In this document: positions 6,995-17,095 of the stretch, one piece after another | Position numbering within the stretch: the stretch's first letter is position 1 | Layout: each line of letters begins with the position of its first letter | Source: Paramicrobacterium agarici | GTDB taxonomy: Bacteria; Actinomycetota; Actinomycetes; Actinomycetales; Microbacteriaceae | Length of the DNA stretch: 64,000 bases | Reading direction: 5' to 3' | Assembly: GCF_002563955.1 (NCBI RefSeq) | Contig: NZ_PDJE01000001.1 | Location: 186,001-250,000, forward strand | The notes under the pieces: model-generated | What the model was told of the DNA's origin: nothing | The model's input: only the letters and a program-made list of their open reading frames with translations | The model's database searches: none | Program-made: the position numbers and the translations under genes

Positions 6995-8256
6995 GCCACG
7001 GGCTCCGCGACCTCGAGTCCGCCCAGGTAGGGACGCAGCACCTCGGGGATCACGACGGAGCCGTCTGCACGCTGATGCGTCTCGAGCAGCGCGACGAGCC
7101 ACCGCGTCGTCGCGAGGGTTCCGTTGAGCGTCGCCACGGGAGCTGTCTTTCCGGACTCGGTGCGGTGGCGCGTGTCGAGCCGGCGTGCCTGGAACGTCGT
7201 GCAGTTCGACGTCGATGTCAGCTCGCGATATGCCTCTTGCGTCGGCACCCACGCCTCGACGTCGTACTTGCGGGCGGCGCTCGACCCGAGATCGCCGGCC
7301 GCGGTATCGATGACCCGGTAGCTCAGGCCGAGGCTCTGCAGCATCCCTTCTTGCCACGCCAGCAGCCGCTCATGCTCGGCCTCGGCCTCTGCGGGGTCGG
7401 TGTAGACGAACATCTCGAGCTTGTTGAATTGGTGCACACGAATGATGCCGCGCGTGTCTTTGCCGTGCGATCCGGCCTCGCGCCGATAGCACGTGGACCA
7501 CCCGGCGTAGCGCAGCGGCCCGTTCGAGAGATCGACGATCTCGTCTGCGTGGTAGCCGGCGAGCGCGACCTCGCTCGTGCCCGTGAGGTAGAGGTCGTCT
7601 GCTTCGAGCTTGTACACCTCGGCGGCGTGCTCGCCCAGGAACCCCGTTCCCGCCATGATCTCCGGCTTCACGAGCGTCGGCGTAATGAGGGGCGTGAAGC
7701 CCGCCTCAAGCGCACGGTCGAGCCCGAGGTTCATGAGTGCGAGTTCAAGCCGCGCGCCAATGCCCTTGAGGTAGTAGAAGCGGGCGCCCGACACCTTGGT
7801 GCCGCGCGCCATGTCGATGGCGTCGAGCTTCTCGCCGAGCTCGAGATGGTCGCGCGGTGCGAAGTCGAACGTCGGAAGCTCCCCCTCGGTGCGCAGCAGC
7901 GTGAAGTCGTCTTCTCCGCCCGAGGGCACGCCGTCAATGACGATGTTCTCGATCGCGCGAGCGGTGGCGGTGAATGACTCTTCGGCGTCACTCGCTGCGC
8001 GCTGCGCCTCTTTCACGCGGGCAGCCAGCTGCTGCACCTCCGCGATCAGCGCCTTCTTCTCGTCTTTCGGAGCCTGCGCGACCTTCTTGCTGAACGCGTT
8101 CTGCTCGGCGCGCAGCTCTTCGTAGACGCCGATGGCGCGTCGACGCGCAGCATCCGCCTCGATCGCCTCGTCGACGATGTCGACTCGGGACCCGCGCGCC
8201 TCCTGCGAGCGTCGAACGAGGTCAGGGTTTTCACGCAGAAGTACCGGATCAATCAC
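6991..8256 (-). CDS. serS: Seryl-tRNA synthetase
   Basis: A 421-aa class II synthetase, normal in length. The first ~110 residues form the coiled-coil tRNA-binding arm, rich in Ala, Glu and Lys. The catalytic domain follows with [12 protein letters not shown], motif 2 ([15 protein letters not shown]) and motif 3 region ([17 protein letters not shown]). It charges tRNA-Ser and tRNA-Sec in the cytoplasm. The GTG start has a TAGACT -10 box exactly 6 nt upstream, so the mRNA is probably leaderless. Two tRNA-Ser genes lie within 2.5 kb on the same strand. Confidence 0.97.
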   Translation of the reverse strand: MIDPVLLRENPDLVRRSQEARGSRVDIVDEAIEADAARRRAIGVYEELRAEQNAFSKKVAQAPKDEKKALIAEVQQLAARVKEAQRAASDAEESFTATARAIENIVIDGVPSGGEDDFTLLRTEGELPTFDFAPRDHLELGEKLDAIDMARGTKVSGARFYYLKGIGARLELALMNLGLDRALEAGFTPLITPTLVKPEIMAGTGFLGEHAAEVYKLEADDLYLTGTSEVALAGYHADEIVDLSNGPLRYAGWSTCYRREAGSHGKDTRGIIRVHQFNKLEMFVYTDPAEAEAEHERLLAWQEGMLQSLGLSYRVIDTAAGDLGSSAARKYDVEAWVPTQEAYRELTSTSNCTTFQARRLDTRHRTESGKTAPVATLNGTLATTRWLVALLETHQRADGSVVIPEVLRPYLGGLEVAEPVA

Positions 8257-8292
8257 AGGCCAAGTCTAAGCGGAAGCGGGTAGGTTTCTCGT

Positions 8293-9273
8293 ATGAGCGT
8301 CGGAGGCAAGCGGTTCGCGGCAGTCGTGTACAACCCGGTGAAGACCGACGGCGACAAGCTGAAGAAGATCTTCACCGAGGGCGCCGTGGAGCACGGGTGG
8401 GACGAGCCGCGCTTCATCGAGACGACCGTCGACGACCCCGGCGTCGCCATGGCGAAGGATGCGGTGCGAGACGGCGCATCGGTCGTGATCGCCGCGGGCG
8501 GCGACGGAACAGTGCGCTGCGTCGCGGAGGGCTTGCGTTCGAGCGGCGTTCCCCTCGCGATCGTGGCCGCGGGCACGGGCAACCTGCTCGCGCGCAACCT
8601 CGACATTCCGCTGAGCAACGTCAAGCAGGCCATGACCATCGCGTACACGGGCGACGACCGCACGATCGACGTGGGTGTCGCCGAGGTGAAGTCCGACGAC
8701 CGCGCGACGCAGGAGTACGTGTTTCTCGTGATGGCGGGCATGGGCATCGACGCGCAGATGATCGCGAACACCAATGACGATCTGAAGAAGACCGTGGGGT
8801 GGTTGGCATATGCGGATGCTGTCGTGCGCTCGCTCGCGGGGCTGAAGCCGTTTCGCATTCGCTACCAGCTCGCCGAGTCGGCTCCGCACGGTGCCCACGT
8901 GAGCACCATCCTCGTGGCCAACTGCGGAACGCTTCCCGCCGGCATCGAGCTGCTGCCCGACGCCAAGGTCGACGACGGAAAGCTCGACCTCGCCGTGCTG
9001 CAGCCCAAGGGCGTTCTCGGCTGGGTGCAGGTGTGGCGCAAGGTTCGGTGGGAGAACGGCGTACTTCGCCGGTCAAGCATCGGTCGACGCATCTTGAAGG
9101 CGTCGGAGGGGCGCGACAGCACCATCACCTACCTGCGCTCCCCCATGGTGACGGTGAAGCCCGACGACCCGCAGGAGCTCGAGCTTGACGGTGACGAGGT
9201 GGGCACGACGACGGCCACGCGCTTCACGGTCGACCCGCTCGCGCTGACCGTGAAGGTGCCGCAGGCGCGCTGA
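8293..9273 (+). CDS. Diacylglycerol kinase-family lipid kinase
   Basis: A 326-aa protein of the YegS/DgkB-like lipid kinase family. The nucleotide-binding motif GGDGT is at residues 69-73 and the family motif AAGTGNLLARNLDIP follows about 25 residues later. The C-terminal beta-rich half ends in ELDGDEVG, a usual phosphate-loop motif. These enzymes phosphorylate diacylglycerol or related lipids at the inner membrane face, recycling lipid to phosphatidate. It has a TAGGTT -10 box 6 nt before its ATG and is divergent from serS with only 36 nt between them, so the two promoters overlap. Confidence 0.88.
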   Translation: MSVGGKRFAAVVYNPVKTDGDKLKKIFTEGAVEHGWDEPRFIETTVDDPGVAMAKDAVRDGASVVIAAGGDGTVRCVAEGLRSSGVPLAIVAAGTGNLLARNLDIPLSNVKQAMTIAYTGDDRTIDVGVAEVKSDDRATQEYVFLVMAGMGIDAQMIANTNDDLKKTVGWLAYADAVVRSLAGLKPFRIRYQLAESAPHGAHVSTILVANCGTLPAGIELLPDAKVDDGKLDLAVLQPKGVLGWVQVWRKVRWENGVLRRSSIGRRILKASEGRDSTITYLRSPMVTVKPDDPQELELDGDEVGTTTATRFTVDPLALTVKVPQAR

Positions 9274-9300
9274 CCGCGCGCCGCAACGCCCCACCGCTCC

Positions 9301-9352
9301 GTCGTCACAAACGGCGACGTTTCGCCGCAAAACATCGCGCATTGCGACCACT
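9301..9352. repeat. Palindromic repeat, copy A
   Basis: An imperfect ~50-bp palindrome, opening GTCGTCACAAACGGCGACG and closing GCGCATTGCGACCA. It belongs to a four-copy family seen only at 9.3-9.4 and 10.5-10.6 kb, and lies just after the lipid kinase gene. Confidence 0.7.
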
Positions 9353-9383
9353 GCCCCGTGAGTCGCCGCTGCTCCACCGGGCA

Positions 9384-9434
9384 ACTGTCACAAAGGGCGA
9401 GGTTCCGGCGCAGAACCGTGCACATTGTGACCAA
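9384..9434. repeat. Palindromic repeat, copy B
   Basis: Second copy, 30 bp after copy A and in the same orientation, with the core CACAAAGGGCGAGGTTCCGG and the closing ACATTGTGACCAAC. It differs from copy A at several positions but keeps the palindromic pattern. Confidence 0.7.
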
Positions 9435-9582
9435 CGCCAGCGTCTACGGCGGCCGCGCGAACAGCCACGCCACCGTGCTCCGCCACGCGACACGTTGTCC
9501 ACAGCAGCGGCGACGACCGCGCCTCTCCACAATGCTTCGGGAACAGCTCATGGCCCGTACGAAACGTCGGCACACTCGTGGC

Positions 9583-10485
9583 ATGCGCTTCATCAAGCCA
9601 CTGCCCGACAGCATCCGCGAGCCCGTCTCTGTCGCGACGGCGCGCGAACGCGGTGCCACACGTTCTCAGCTGCGCAACACGGCGTTCCGCGCACCATTTC
9701 ACGGCACGCGAGTGCTGGGGCCGGCCGAGCCGTCGCTCCAGGTCTGCTGCACCGCCCTGATGACTCGGCTGCCCGACGGTTCCGCGATCAGCCACCTCAC
9801 CGCGGCCGACCTTCGATCGATGCGGCTCCCACTTGCGCGTCGCGACGGCGTTCACGCGACCGTGCCGCCGTCGCATCGCGCACCCCGGCATCGCGGCGTA
9901 CATGGTCACAGCGCGAGGCTGCGCGACACCGACGTTACGCTTGTGGACGGCATCCCCACGACCACCGTTGAGCGCACGTGGTGCGACCTCGGTGCCCTGC
10001 TGAGCCTGCCCGAACTCGTCGCCGTCGCAGACGGCGCACTGTGGATCGAAGACGCGACGACGACGCTGTCCGACCTTCGCGACGCCATGCGCGAGCACCG
10101 GAATCGGCCGTACTTCCCGAAGCTTCGTCGCGCTCTTGAGCTGACGAGCGCGCACTCGGCATCCCGCCCCGAATCGCTTCTGCGCGTGCATATCGTGCTC
10201 AGCGATCTTCCCGATCCCATTCCGAACTACACCCTCGAGCTCACGCACCGCGCCGGGCATCGAGTACTCGACCTCGCGTATCCGAAGTACCGCCTGGGGC
10301 TGGAGTATCACGGTGATCATCACCGCACCGACAAGCATCAGTGGCATACCGACATCCAACGAGCCAATGACATCGTTAAGGAAGACTGGGAAGAGCTGCA
10401 GTTCACCGGCGCCGATCTGCCGCGCCTCGACGTACTGCTGGCGCAAGTGGAACGCCGCTTGCGTGCACGGGGCTGGGTGGGATAA
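9583..10485 (+). CDS. DUF559-type (Vsr-like) putative endonuclease
   Basis: A 300-aa protein. The ATG at 9583 is preferred because the sequence from MRFIKPLPDSIREPVSVATA matches the usual beginning of this family; an ATG at 9550 is in frame. The N-terminal part (VATARERGATRSQLRN) resembles the AbiEi-like winged helix. The C-terminus (about residues 200-295) looks like a PD-(D/E)xK nuclease fold with PESLLRVHIV, RVLDLAYP and GLEYHGDHH carrying the acidic residues. Such proteins are frequent orphans in actinobacteria with unknown role. Here the gene is flanked on each side by two palindromic repeats. A role in DNA processing of those repeats is speculation. Confidence 0.65.
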   Translation: MRFIKPLPDSIREPVSVATARERGATRSQLRNTAFRAPFHGTRVLGPAEPSLQVCCTALMTRLPDGSAISHLTAADLRSMRLPLARRDGVHATVPPSHRAPRHRGVHGHSARLRDTDVTLVDGIPTTTVERTWCDLGALLSLPELVAVADGALWIEDATTTLSDLRDAMREHRNRPYFPKLRRALELTSAHSASRPESLLRVHIVLSDLPDPIPNYTLELTHRAGHRVLDLAYPKYRLGLEYHGDHHRTDKHQWHTDIQRANDIVKEDWEELQFTGADLPRLDVLLAQVERRLRARGWVG

Positions 10486-10500
10486 CGACACGTCACATGC

Positions 10501-10553
10501 AGTCGTCACAAAACGCGACGTTCCCGCGAAGAACCTCACGCATCGAAACCAGC
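10501..10553. repeat. Palindromic repeat, copy C
   Basis: Third copy, starting 15 bp after the endonuclease stop codon: AGTCGTCACAAAACGCGACG, then GAACCTCACGCATCG. It is the most degenerate of the four. Confidence 0.65.
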
Positions 10554-10585
10554 GCCGCAGGCCAGTCCTCACGCCCTCCCGAGCA

Positions 10586-10636
10586 GTCGTCGCAAAAGGG
10601 CGAGGTTTCGCCACGAAACCTCGCCCTTTGCGACGA
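10586..10636. repeat. Palindromic repeat, copy D, likely bidirectional terminator
   Basis: The best-preserved copy. CGCAAAAGGGCGAGGTTTCG at 10591-10610 pairs with CGAAACCTCGCCCTTTGCG at 10614-10632 with one bulged A and a 3-nt loop. It lies between the convergent endonuclease and gdhA genes, 24 bp after the gdhA stop, so it probably ends both transcripts. Confidence 0.75.
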
Positions 10637-10659
10637 GAGCGGGTAGGAAGCAGCCGCCG

Positions 10660-12156
<1,497 letters not shown>

Positions 12157-12711
12157 TTACAGCGGGGTTTCGTCAATCTCGCGACGACGAATGGATGCTG
12201 CCACATGCCAGCGCGCGGCCAGCCAGAACAGCCCCGCGAACGTGATCAGGCCGCCCGCGAACACCGGGATCATGTACGCGTGCGGGGTCCACCGGCCGTT
12301 CACGAGAGGGTTCCAGTACCCGCGAAATATAGGAACCTCGTTCGACACCGCGAGGAGCTTGTTGTCTGACACCCAGACAGTCACCGGCTCCGCAGAGAAT
12401 GAACCGGCGGCCTCCGCTTGTCGCAAGAGGATGTCGCGGATCCGCGCGGCCATACTGTCGACGAACCCGGTGTCGGTGGCGTCGAGCTCGCTCCCGCCTG
12501 CTGAGAAGATCACGTACTCCTCGACGTCTTCAGGCACGTCGCCGTCCTTCACGGTAATCGCGGACTGCGCTGAGTCATGACGGTGCGCGAGCCCCTGCAC
12601 GACGTACGCGACACTGCCGATGCTCAGCACGAGCCCAAGCAGCGTCACGATGACCGCGCGCGACGACCGGAAGCGGCGAGGTGCGGCGCGCGCAGCAGCC
12701 GAGCCCGTCAT
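12157..12711 (-). CDS. Small membrane protein, unknown function
   Basis: A 184-aa protein starting at the ATG at 12711 that overlaps the preceding gene's stop (ATGA). One membrane segment lies at about residues 18-40 and a second near 150-170 (YMIPVFAGGLITFAGLFWLA). The ~100 residues between are acidic and likely outside the cell, and the last ~20 are cytoplasmic with RRREIDE. I recognise no family. Coupling with the next membrane protein suggests a two-protein complex at the membrane; this is inference. Confidence 0.7.
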   Translation of the reverse strand: MTGSAAARAAPRRFRSSRAVIVTLLGLVLSIGSVAYVVQGLAHRHDSAQSAITVKDGDVPEDVEEYVIFSAGGSELDATDTGFVDSMAARIRDILLRQAEAAGSFSAEPVTVWVSDNKLLAVSNEVPIFRGYWNPLVNGRWTPHAYMIPVFAGGLITFAGLFWLAARWHVAASIRRREIDETPL

Positions 12712-13238
12712 CGATGCTCGCGCCGCTCACGCCGCCACGTGATCGCTGCGAAGAACACGACGCCCATCAGAACGAGGAGCCCGACGGCAAATCCAAACGG
12801 CGCAAGGCCGAGGGCGAACTGAGCTTGTGTATACGCGTCTTGCGTCTGCTCGTTGTCTCCGAAGGCGCCGCCGAAAATGTCGCTCGTCGCCGAAACAGCC
12901 GACGAGTATGAGGTCCACGACCACACAACGAGAGCGGCTCCGAGCACGACGATGAGCCACACGAAGGGGTTGCGCAGCAGCAGCGCTGTCTCGCTGCGCG
13001 GCGCCGGCGCAGCAGCATCCTGAACCTCTCGCTCCTCACGGTCGATCGCTCCCCCTGGCGCAAGATCGTCAGCGTCGAGAACGGGAATGTCACCGGGAAG
13101 TTCCGGCGACGGCTGCGTCGACGCCTCGTGACGCCGGGACGGCCGAGGCGCGCTGGATTCACCGTGCACGTCGGGGTCGTATCCGGGCTGAAACCGCGGG
13201 TCGAATCGCGGATCGAAACCGGGTGTCGGGTTGGGCAC
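12708..13238 (-). CDS. Pro-rich membrane protein, unknown function
   Basis: A 176-aa protein. Its first 85 residues are Pro-, Asp- and Arg-rich and probably cytoplasmic, opening with near-repeats (FDPRFDPRFQPGYDPDVHG). Two membrane segments follow, near residues 90-110 and 143-168, separated by a short acidic loop, and the C-terminus is strongly basic (WRRERREHR). It overlaps the start of the following gene by 4 nt and lies 31 nt from pheA on the same strand, so it may be transcribed with pheA. No family recognised. Confidence 0.65.
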   Translation of the reverse strand: MPNPTPGFDPRFDPRFQPGYDPDVHGESSAPRPSRRHEASTQPSPELPGDIPVLDADDLAPGGAIDREEREVQDAAAPAPRSETALLLRNPFVWLIVVLGAALVVWSWTSYSSAVSATSDIFGGAFGDNEQTQDAYTQAQFALGLAPFGFAVGLLVLMGVVFFAAITWRRERREHR

Positions 13239-13269
13239 GTTCAGCTCCTTCGGTGAATCGTGGGCGGGG

Positions 13270-14229
13270 TCAGTACGCCGCGTCGGGCTCCCCCGAGATC
13301 AGGCCGCGCAGCCAATCGCGGGCCTCGATGTACACGTCGTCGTCGTACCGCGCGTCGAAGCGCACCGGCGTTTTGTCGGCGCGCGGGTACGAGCCGAGAA
13401 ATGTTACGCGCGGGCTGAATCGGTGAATTCCCATGAGCGCATCGGCGACCCGCTCGTCGCGAACGTGGCCGTCGACGTCGATCACGAAACGGTAGCGGCC
13501 GAGCTCATCGCCGATGGGGCGCGACTGAATCATCGTCATGTTCACACCGCGCGTCGAGAGCTGCTCGAGCATGTCGAGAAGGGCACCCGGCTGGTCGACA
13601 GGCAGCTCGGCCACGAAGCTCGTCTTGTCGGCGCCGGTGGGGTCAGGGATGCTGCGCGACGTCGTCACGAGCACGAAACGTGTGACGGCATTGAGGTTGT
13701 CGCCGATGTGCTCCGCGAGCACCTCGAGGTCGTAGTGTTCGGTGATCGTCGGCGGTGCGATCGCGGCGTCGGCGACGTCGCTCTCGAGCAGGTTCGCGGC
13801 GGCCGCGACGTTGCTCGTCGACGGAATGTGCGTGTGACCGGGCAGGTTCTTCTCGATCCAGCGACGGCACTGCGCGTAGGCGACCGGATGCCCGTTGAGA
13901 TGGGTGACCTGGTCGAGAGTCGTGCCTCTGCGAGCGACAACCGTGAAGTCGACGGGCACAAGGTACTCCCCCATGATGCGCAGTCCCGGCGTGGTGGCCA
14001 GAGCGTCTTGCGCGGCAGAGACCCCGCCGTCGATCGAGTTCTCAAGGGCGACGACAGCGCCGTCAGCAACACCGTTCGCCACATCAGAGAACGCCTCGCC
14101 GACGTTGTTGACGCTGCGCCAGTTCTGCCCCTGTGCCTCGGCGACCTGCGCAAGCGCCGCCTCCGTAAACGTTCCCCGCGGACCAAGATAGCTGTACGTG
14201 CGCAAGGTCTGGGCGTCGTTCTGAGGCAT
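13270..14229 (-). CDS. pheA: Prephenate dehydratase
   Basis: A 319-aa monofunctional enzyme that converts prephenate to phenylpyruvate, the committed step to phenylalanine. The start is the ATG at 14229, with a TAGGCT -10 box 7 nt upstream. It opens YSYLGPRGTFTEAAL, then VVALENSIDGGVSA; the catalytic TRF motif appears in NAVTRFVLV. The C-terminal ~100 residues are an ACT domain (QPGALLDMLEQLSTRGVNMT, with ESRP reading QSRP), which normally binds Phe for feedback control. No chorismate mutase domain is present. Confidence 0.93.
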   Translation of the reverse strand: MPQNDAQTLRTYSYLGPRGTFTEAALAQVAEAQGQNWRSVNNVGEAFSDVANGVADGAVVALENSIDGGVSAAQDALATTPGLRIMGEYLVPVDFTVVARRGTTLDQVTHLNGHPVAYAQCRRWIEKNLPGHTHIPSTSNVAAAANLLESDVADAAIAPPTITEHYDLEVLAEHIGDNLNAVTRFVLVTTSRSIPDPTGADKTSFVAELPVDQPGALLDMLEQLSTRGVNMTMIQSRPIGDELGRYRFVIDVDGHVRDERVADALMGIHRFSPRVTFLGSYPRADKTPVRFDARYDDDVYIEARDWLRGLISGEPDAAY

Positions 14230-14278
14230 AGCCTCGAGCCTAGTCGCCTCCGCCAGCGGGCACTGAGACAATGGGCAG

Positions 14279-15901
14279 ATGAACGAGCGTGCTGGAACCG
14301 TCGCCACCGACGAGGATCTTGTCGACATCGAAGCTCTGATCGCCGCGTATCACGAGCGCAAGCCCGACCCCAGTGTCGCCTCGCAGCGCGTGGTGTTCGG
14401 CACGAGCGGTCACAGAGGATCGTCGCTCAACTCAGCATTCAACGACGATCACATTGCCGCGACCACGCAGGCGATCGTGGAGTACCGGGCTTCGATCGGC
14501 GTCGACGGACCTCTGTTCCTGGGAGCCGACACGCACGCGCTCAGCGCCCCCGCGCATACGACGGCGCTCGAAGTGCTGGTGGCGAACAACGTGCACGTGC
14601 TCGTCGACGAGTTCGGCGACTACGTGCCGACGCCCGCGCTCAGCCACGCGATCCTCGTCTACAACAACGATCCGGCGCACCACGATCGCGCCGACGGCAT
14701 CATCATCACGCCGAGCCACAATCCGCCGACCGACGGCGGCTTCAAATACAACCCACCCCACGGCGGCCCCGCCGACAGAGACGCGACATCGTGGATCGCC
14801 GACCGCGCCAACGCGCTCATCGAGGCTGGTCTCACCGATGTGAAGCGTGCCCAGCCGAGCGCTGTCGACACCTACGATTTCCGCGGCCGATACGTCGACG
14901 ATCTCGCGAGCATCATCGACATGGATGCTGTCAAGGCTTCGGGAATCCGCATCGGAGCCGACCCTCTCGGTGGTGCGAGCGTGCACTACTGGCAGGCGAT
15001 CGCCGAGCGCTATGACCTCAACCTCACAGTCGTGAACCCCCTCGTCGACCCGACGTGGCGATTCATGACGCTGGACTGGGACGGCAAGATCCGCATGGAT
15101 CCCTCAAGCCCGTCGGCCATGGCGTCCGTTCTGACCCATCAGAGCGACTACGACATCCTCACCGGAAACGACGCCGACGCCGACCGGCACGGCATCGTCA
15201 CGCCCGATGCGGGACTCATGAACCCGAATCACTTTCTCGCTGTCGCGATCGACTATCTCTACCAGCACCGCCCGGGCTGGAATCCGGATGCTGCGATCGG
15301 AAAGACGCTCGTGTCAAGTTCCATGATCGACCGCGTCGCCGCATCCCTCGATCGCACACTGTGGGAGGTGCCGGTCGGATTCAAGTGGTTCGTTCCCGGG
15401 CTCGTCGACGGCTCGGTCGGGTTCGGCGGCGAAGAGAGCGCCGGCGCGAGTTTCTTGCGCATGGACGGAACCGTCTGGACGACAGACAAAGACGGCATCC
15501 TGCTCTGCCTTCTCGCCGCTGAGATTCGCGCTGTCACCGGAAAGTCACCGTCGCAGCTGTACGCGGGACTCACGCAGCGCTTCGGCGATCCCGCGTACCG
15601 GCGCGTCGATGCTCCAGCGAGCCCGCAGCAGAAGGCCGCGCTCAAGAAGCTCGACGGCGATGCGATCACGGCAACCTCGCTCGCGGGCGAAGAGATCACA
15701 GCGAAGCTCTCGCACGCGCCGGGCAATGACGCGGAGATCGGCGGAGTCAAGGTCGTGACTGAGAATGCCTGGTTCGCGGCGCGTCCGAGCGGTACCGAAG
15801 ACGTGTACAAGATCTACGCCGAGTCGTTCCGCGGGCAGGAGCACCTCGAGCAGGTGCTCGCCGAGGCGAAGAGCATCGTCGACGCTGCACTCGAGGGCTG
15901 A
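14279..15901 (+). CDS. pgm: Phosphoglucomutase, alpha-D-glucose specific
   Basis: A 540-aa alpha-D-phosphohexomutase that interconverts glucose 1- and 6-phosphate, linking glycolysis with glycogen, trehalose and wall sugar synthesis. The phosphoserine loop is ITPSHNPPTDGG with Ser146; the metal loop reads GNDADADRHG; the sugar-binding loop is GGEESAG; and the phosphate-binding loop RPSGTEDVYKIYAES is near the C-terminus. Length matches bacterial Pgm. A GACAAT -10 box lies 6 nt before the ATG, so the mRNA is probably leaderless. It is divergent from pheA with a 49-nt gap. Confidence 0.95.
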   Translation: MNERAGTVATDEDLVDIEALIAAYHERKPDPSVASQRVVFGTSGHRGSSLNSAFNDDHIAATTQAIVEYRASIGVDGPLFLGADTHALSAPAHTTALEVLVANNVHVLVDEFGDYVPTPALSHAILVYNNDPAHHDRADGIIITPSHNPPTDGGFKYNPPHGGPADRDATSWIADRANALIEAGLTDVKRAQPSAVDTYDFRGRYVDDLASIIDMDAVKASGIRIGADPLGGASVHYWQAIAERYDLNLTVVNPLVDPTWRFMTLDWDGKIRMDPSSPSAMASVLTHQSDYDILTGNDADADRHGIVTPDAGLMNPNHFLAVAIDYLYQHRPGWNPDAAIGKTLVSSSMIDRVAASLDRTLWEVPVGFKWFVPGLVDGSVGFGGEESAGASFLRMDGTVWTTDKDGILLCLLAAEIRAVTGKSPSQLYAGLTQRFGDPAYRRVDAPASPQQKAALKKLDGDAITATSLAGEEITAKLSHAPGNDAEIGGVKVVTENAWFAARPSGTEDVYKIYAESFRGQEHLEQVLAEAKSIVDAALEG

Positions 15902-15919
15902 GCGGGAACGGCCGGCTGG

Positions 15920-16822
15920 CTACGGGATCGAGTAGAACCAGACGTCGCCGCCGGGATGCTCCTCGGTGAGCGTCTCGTCGAGGTCGCGGAAATCGTAGTC
16001 GACGTTGTGCCCGACGAGCTTGATGTCGATGCTGCCGTCGTCGTTCGCGATCACGTCAGAGACGATCATGACGTGGTCGCGATACCCCGTTCCGCTCCAG
16101 CTGAAGACCGCAACGTCTCCGACCGCAACCTGATCGCGCTGCTCGCTGCTCAAGCGGGTCACATCGGGAACGGTCTGCAGCCAGTTGTCGAGTGCCGGCA
16201 CGAACGACCAGGCTGAGGTCGCGCTCCCCGCTGAGTTGCGCCACGTCGCGGTCTGCTCCCACCCGCGAGCGGCGAGAGTCTGCGAGACGAAGTTGGCGCA
16301 ATCGCCTCCGAGCGGGTTGTAATTGCCCCACTCGTCGTCGTTGTAGTCCTTCCAGTACGCCAGCGCGTACTGCATCTGCCGGTCGACATCGCTGACGGCC
16401 GTGTACTCGTAGCTGAGGTCTCCGGTCGCCGGCACGGTCTGCTCGCCCGACTTCGCGGTTATGGCGACGCTGCCCGACTGGTAGGTGGCGTGCCGTGGTG
16501 CGACCACCGTGATGGTGTTCTCGTCGACGACGGTCAGGTCGGTCGCGGCCTGCTCGCCGAACATCACCGCCGTCACCTGCGACAGCGACGAGCCCGTGAG
16601 CGTGACGGTGTCGCCACCCGAGAGGGATCCGGATGCCGGTGAGGCCGCCTCGACCGTCGGAATCGCGATGGGGGTCGCCGTCGCCGACGGAACGGGACGC
16701 GGCTGGAGACGCTGTGCGACCGTGCCCGCGGTCTCGGCGAAAGCCGCGGTGCATCCCGCGAGCAGCAGCGCAGACACGACGAAAACCGCCGCGGCAGCGA
16801 CGGTACGTGGCGAATGACGCAT
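15920..16822 (-). CDS. Lipoprotein with TIG/IPT and amidase domains
   Basis: A 300-aa secreted protein. The ATG at 16822 is chosen because it opens a standard lipoprotein signal (MRHSPRTVAAAAVFVVSALL, then lipobox LAGC); a longer start at 16858 would put 12 extra residues before it. Residues about 50-130 form an IPT/TIG immunoglobulin-like domain (PASGSLSGGDTVTLTGSSLS). The C-terminal half is an amidase-type (NlpC/P60-like) domain with catalytic Cys in GGDCANFVSQTL, then a His in YRDHVMIVSD. It probably cleaves or binds peptidoglycan at the outer membrane face. It is convergent with pgm, 18 nt apart. Confidence 0.8.
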   Translation of the reverse strand: MRHSPRTVAAAAVFVVSALLLAGCTAAFAETAGTVAQRLQPRPVPSATATPIAIPTVEAASPASGSLSGGDTVTLTGSSLSQVTAVMFGEQAATDLTVVDENTITVVAPRHATYQSGSVAITAKSGEQTVPATGDLSYEYTAVSDVDRQMQYALAYWKDYNDDEWGNYNPLGGDCANFVSQTLAARGWEQTATWRNSAGSATSAWSFVPALDNWLQTVPDVTRLSSEQRDQVAVGDVAVFSWSGTGYRDHVMIVSDVIANDDGSIDIKLVGHNVDYDFRDLDETLTEEHPGGDVWFYSIP

Positions 16823-16975
16823 GGAGACCTTCGGAGCGGGGATATGTTTCGCCCCCAATCTTAGGCGAAGCGACCTGAGAGCAGCGAGCGCGCCGCCTCC
16901 GCGAGAACGATGTCCTTCAACTCATGTCGCGCCAAGCCCCGCGCAACCGGCAAGCGTTTGCTTCTCGAAGGACGA

Positions 16976-17005
16976 TTGACAAATCCTCGCGAACCTGTCT
17001 AGAGT
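16976..17005 (+). promoter_or_regulatory. Promoter of the cello-oligosaccharide operon
   Basis: TTGACA at 16976-16981, an 18-bp spacer, then TAGAGT at 17000-17005. Two repressor operators begin about 15 and 40 bp downstream, so bound repressor would block early elongation. Confidence 0.75.
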
Positions 17006-17019
17006 CTTGTCCAGTTTGA

Positions 17020-17035
17020 GTGAGAGCGCTCTCAC
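17020..17035. promoter_or_regulatory. CebR-type operator 1
   Basis: GTGAGAGCGCTCTCAC is a perfect 16-bp palindrome. It matches the Streptomyces CebR operator TGGGAGCGCTCCCA except at one symmetric position per half-site. Confidence 0.85.
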
Positions 17036-17044
17036 GGCGTCAAA

Positions 17045-17058
17045 TGAGAGCGCTCTCA
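17045..17058. promoter_or_regulatory. CebR-type operator 2
   Basis: TGAGAGCGCTCTCA, a perfect 14-bp palindrome identical to the core of operator 1, with a 24-bp centre-to-centre distance. The pair lies between the promoter and the binding-protein gene. Confidence 0.85.
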
Positions 17059-17095
17059 CAAAACGCACCAATCCACCACCCACAAAGGAGTGACC

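Noticed and set aside
9301..10636. The four palindromic repeats as a CRISPR array
   Set aside because: Copies are diverged, palindromic throughout, irregularly spaced and separated by a gene; there are no cas genes.
13231..15015. A 594-codon plus-strand frame across pheA and the start of pgm
   Set aside because: It runs antisense to pheA and out of frame in pgm, crossing their divergent promoters; composition is that of a shadow frame.
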